From an uncultured Pirellulaceae bacterium (lineage in GTDB: Bacteria; Planctomycetota; Planctomycetia; Pirellulales; Pirellulaceae), in contig CAKQNH010000351.1 in NCBI GenBank assembly GCA_934255105.1, positions 1 through 5,841 on the forward strand: DNA of 5,841 bases, read 5' to 3'. The notes beneath the pieces were generated by a model. That model saw only the letters and a program-made list of their open reading frames with translations, had not been told where the DNA came from and searched no databases. Shown here piece after piece: positions 4,990-5,841 of this stretch; within the stretch, counting starts at the first letter, position 1; the number at the start of each line of letters is the position of its first letter. A program made the position numbers and the translations under genes.

Positions 4990-5841
4990 ATGTCGCAAAA
5001 TGAAGAAACTGAAGACTGGGGAGCTGACCGGCGCGAGCTCAATTTGACCGCAGAGCTACAATCTGGAGAAACGATCGACCTGCCGAGCGATCCCAAGCGA
5101 GCCGAGGTGACGGTCGAACTTAGCCAGGATGATGAGCGCACGGCCGAATTTGACTCAGTAAATCTACCCGACAGTGATATGACCTTGGATATGCCGAACC
5201 AAGCGGGTCGGCTCGCCGGAAGGCAAGGCCGAGATGGGCGTCCGCGAGTTGCAGTGGCAAAATCTGATCTTGCATCGGCCGAAGGAGAGGACGAGTTTTC
5301 TGGCAAAGTCGTGGGCGATTACGTTCTGTCGCGCGAACTGGGGCGTGGCGGCATGGGTATCGTCTACAAGGCACAGCACCGCAGGCTAAAACGCCAAGCT
5401 GCAATTAAAATGATCTTGGCAGGGAGCAGTTCGCGTCAGGATGTCAGAAGCCGCTTTGAGGTGGAAGCGCGCGCGGTGGCCGCGTTGCAGCACCCCAACG
5501 TGGTGCAACTCTTTGAATTCGGTGAAGTGGATGGCAATCCCTTTTTCGCACTCGAATACGTAGATGGCGGGACGCTGTCTGATAGTGTGAGCGCACAACC
5601 GCTGGAGCCCAAGCAAGCCGCCGAGTTGGTTGAGACATTGGCGCGGGCCATGCAGGTCGCGCATCACAAAGGCATTTTGCATCGCGACCTCAAACCATCC
5701 AACATACTCGTCTCGACCGACGGTATCCCCAAGATATCAGACTTTGGTCTGGCCAAGCAACTGGTCGACAACGACCAGGAGACGCGAACGGGGACGGTCA
5801 TGGGCACGCCCAGCTATATGTCGCCCGAGCAAGCACGAGGG
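4990..5841 (+). CDS. Serine/threonine protein kinase (3' partial)
   Basis: 284 codons are visible, and the frame is still open at the window edge. Residues 1-105 are an acidic, probably disordered N-terminal extension rich in Asp, Glu, Ser and Thr. A Hanks-type kinase domain starts near residue 110: glycine loop GRGGMG at 118-123, catalytic Lys140 in AAIK, likely alpha-C Glu159, hinge ALEYVDGG, catalytic loop HRDLKPSN at 231-238, DFG at 251-253, an activation segment rich in Thr (ETRTGTVMGTPSYM) and SPEQARG at the P+1 region. All residues needed for activity are present. It phosphorylates Ser/Thr on unknown targets. In planctomycetes such kinases usually continue into a transmembrane segment and a sensor or repeat domain, which would lie beyond the window. 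The gene starts 36 bases after the PEP-CTERM stop codon on the same strand, so co-transcription is possible. Confidence 0.93.
   Translation, partial: MSQNEETEDWGADRRELNLTAELQSGETIDLPSDPKRAEVTVELSQDDERTAEFDSVNLPDSDMTLDMPNQAGRLAGRQGRDGRPRVAVAKSDLASAEGEDEFSGKVVGDYVLSRELGRGGMGIVYKAQHRRLKRQAAIKMILAGSSSRQDVRSRFEVEARAVAALQHPNVVQLFEFGEVDGNPFFALEYVDGGTLSDSVSAQPLEPKQAAELVETLARAMQVAHHKGILHRDLKPSNILVSTDGIPKISDFGLAKQLVDNDQETRTGTVMGTPSYMSPEQARG

Noticed and set aside
4971..5003. Short ORF starting at ATG 4971 before the kinase
   Set aside because: It has only ten codons, lacks its own ribosome binding site and overlaps the kinase start in another frame.

Overview
The window looks like planctomycete DNA, most likely Pirellulaceae-like. 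This is inferred from three kinds of protein found together: a very large secreted Asp/Gly/Asn-rich repeat protein ending in a dockerin-like double EF-hand tail, a small PEP-CTERM surface protein, and a Ser/Thr kinase of the planctomycete type. Codon use is moderately GC-rich with no strong bias. All three genes lie on the + strand, and no mobile element, tRNA, rRNA or CRISPR was seen.

Positions 2-4150 hold the 3' 1382 codons of a giant secreted protein whose start lies left of the window. In order it has: about 23 tandem units of 21 residues resembling RTX repeats but with a different period (20-1573); an RTX-like cap (1574-1860); a metzincin/matrixin-like zinc protease domain with the full HExxHxxGxxH motif (1865-2590); a prepeptidase-C-terminal-like beta domain (about 2690-3210); a short RTX-like remnant and a PKD-like domain (about 3235-3575); an Ig-like domain (about 3596-3955); and two EF-hand loops at the C-terminus (3959-4147).

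Positions 4151-4278 are a 128-base gap with short direct repeats and a small hairpin. Positions 4279-4953 encode a 224-residue exported protein with a signal peptide, a beta-rich body and a PEP-CTERM sorting tail. After 35 non-coding bases a Ser/Thr protein kinase gene starts at 4990 behind a good Shine-Dalgarno and runs off the right edge.

The first two genes look like partners in cell-surface or matrix biology: one is a calcium-dependent secreted protease or adhesin with a dockerin-like tail, the other is anchored by exosortase sorting and could carry a cohesin-like fold. That pairing is a hypothesis. The kinase may be co-transcribed with the PEP-CTERM gene or merely adjacent. The observations most worth following up are the 21-residue repeat with an unbroken asparagine ladder over 18 units, and the protease domain that lacks the usual Met-turn methionine.
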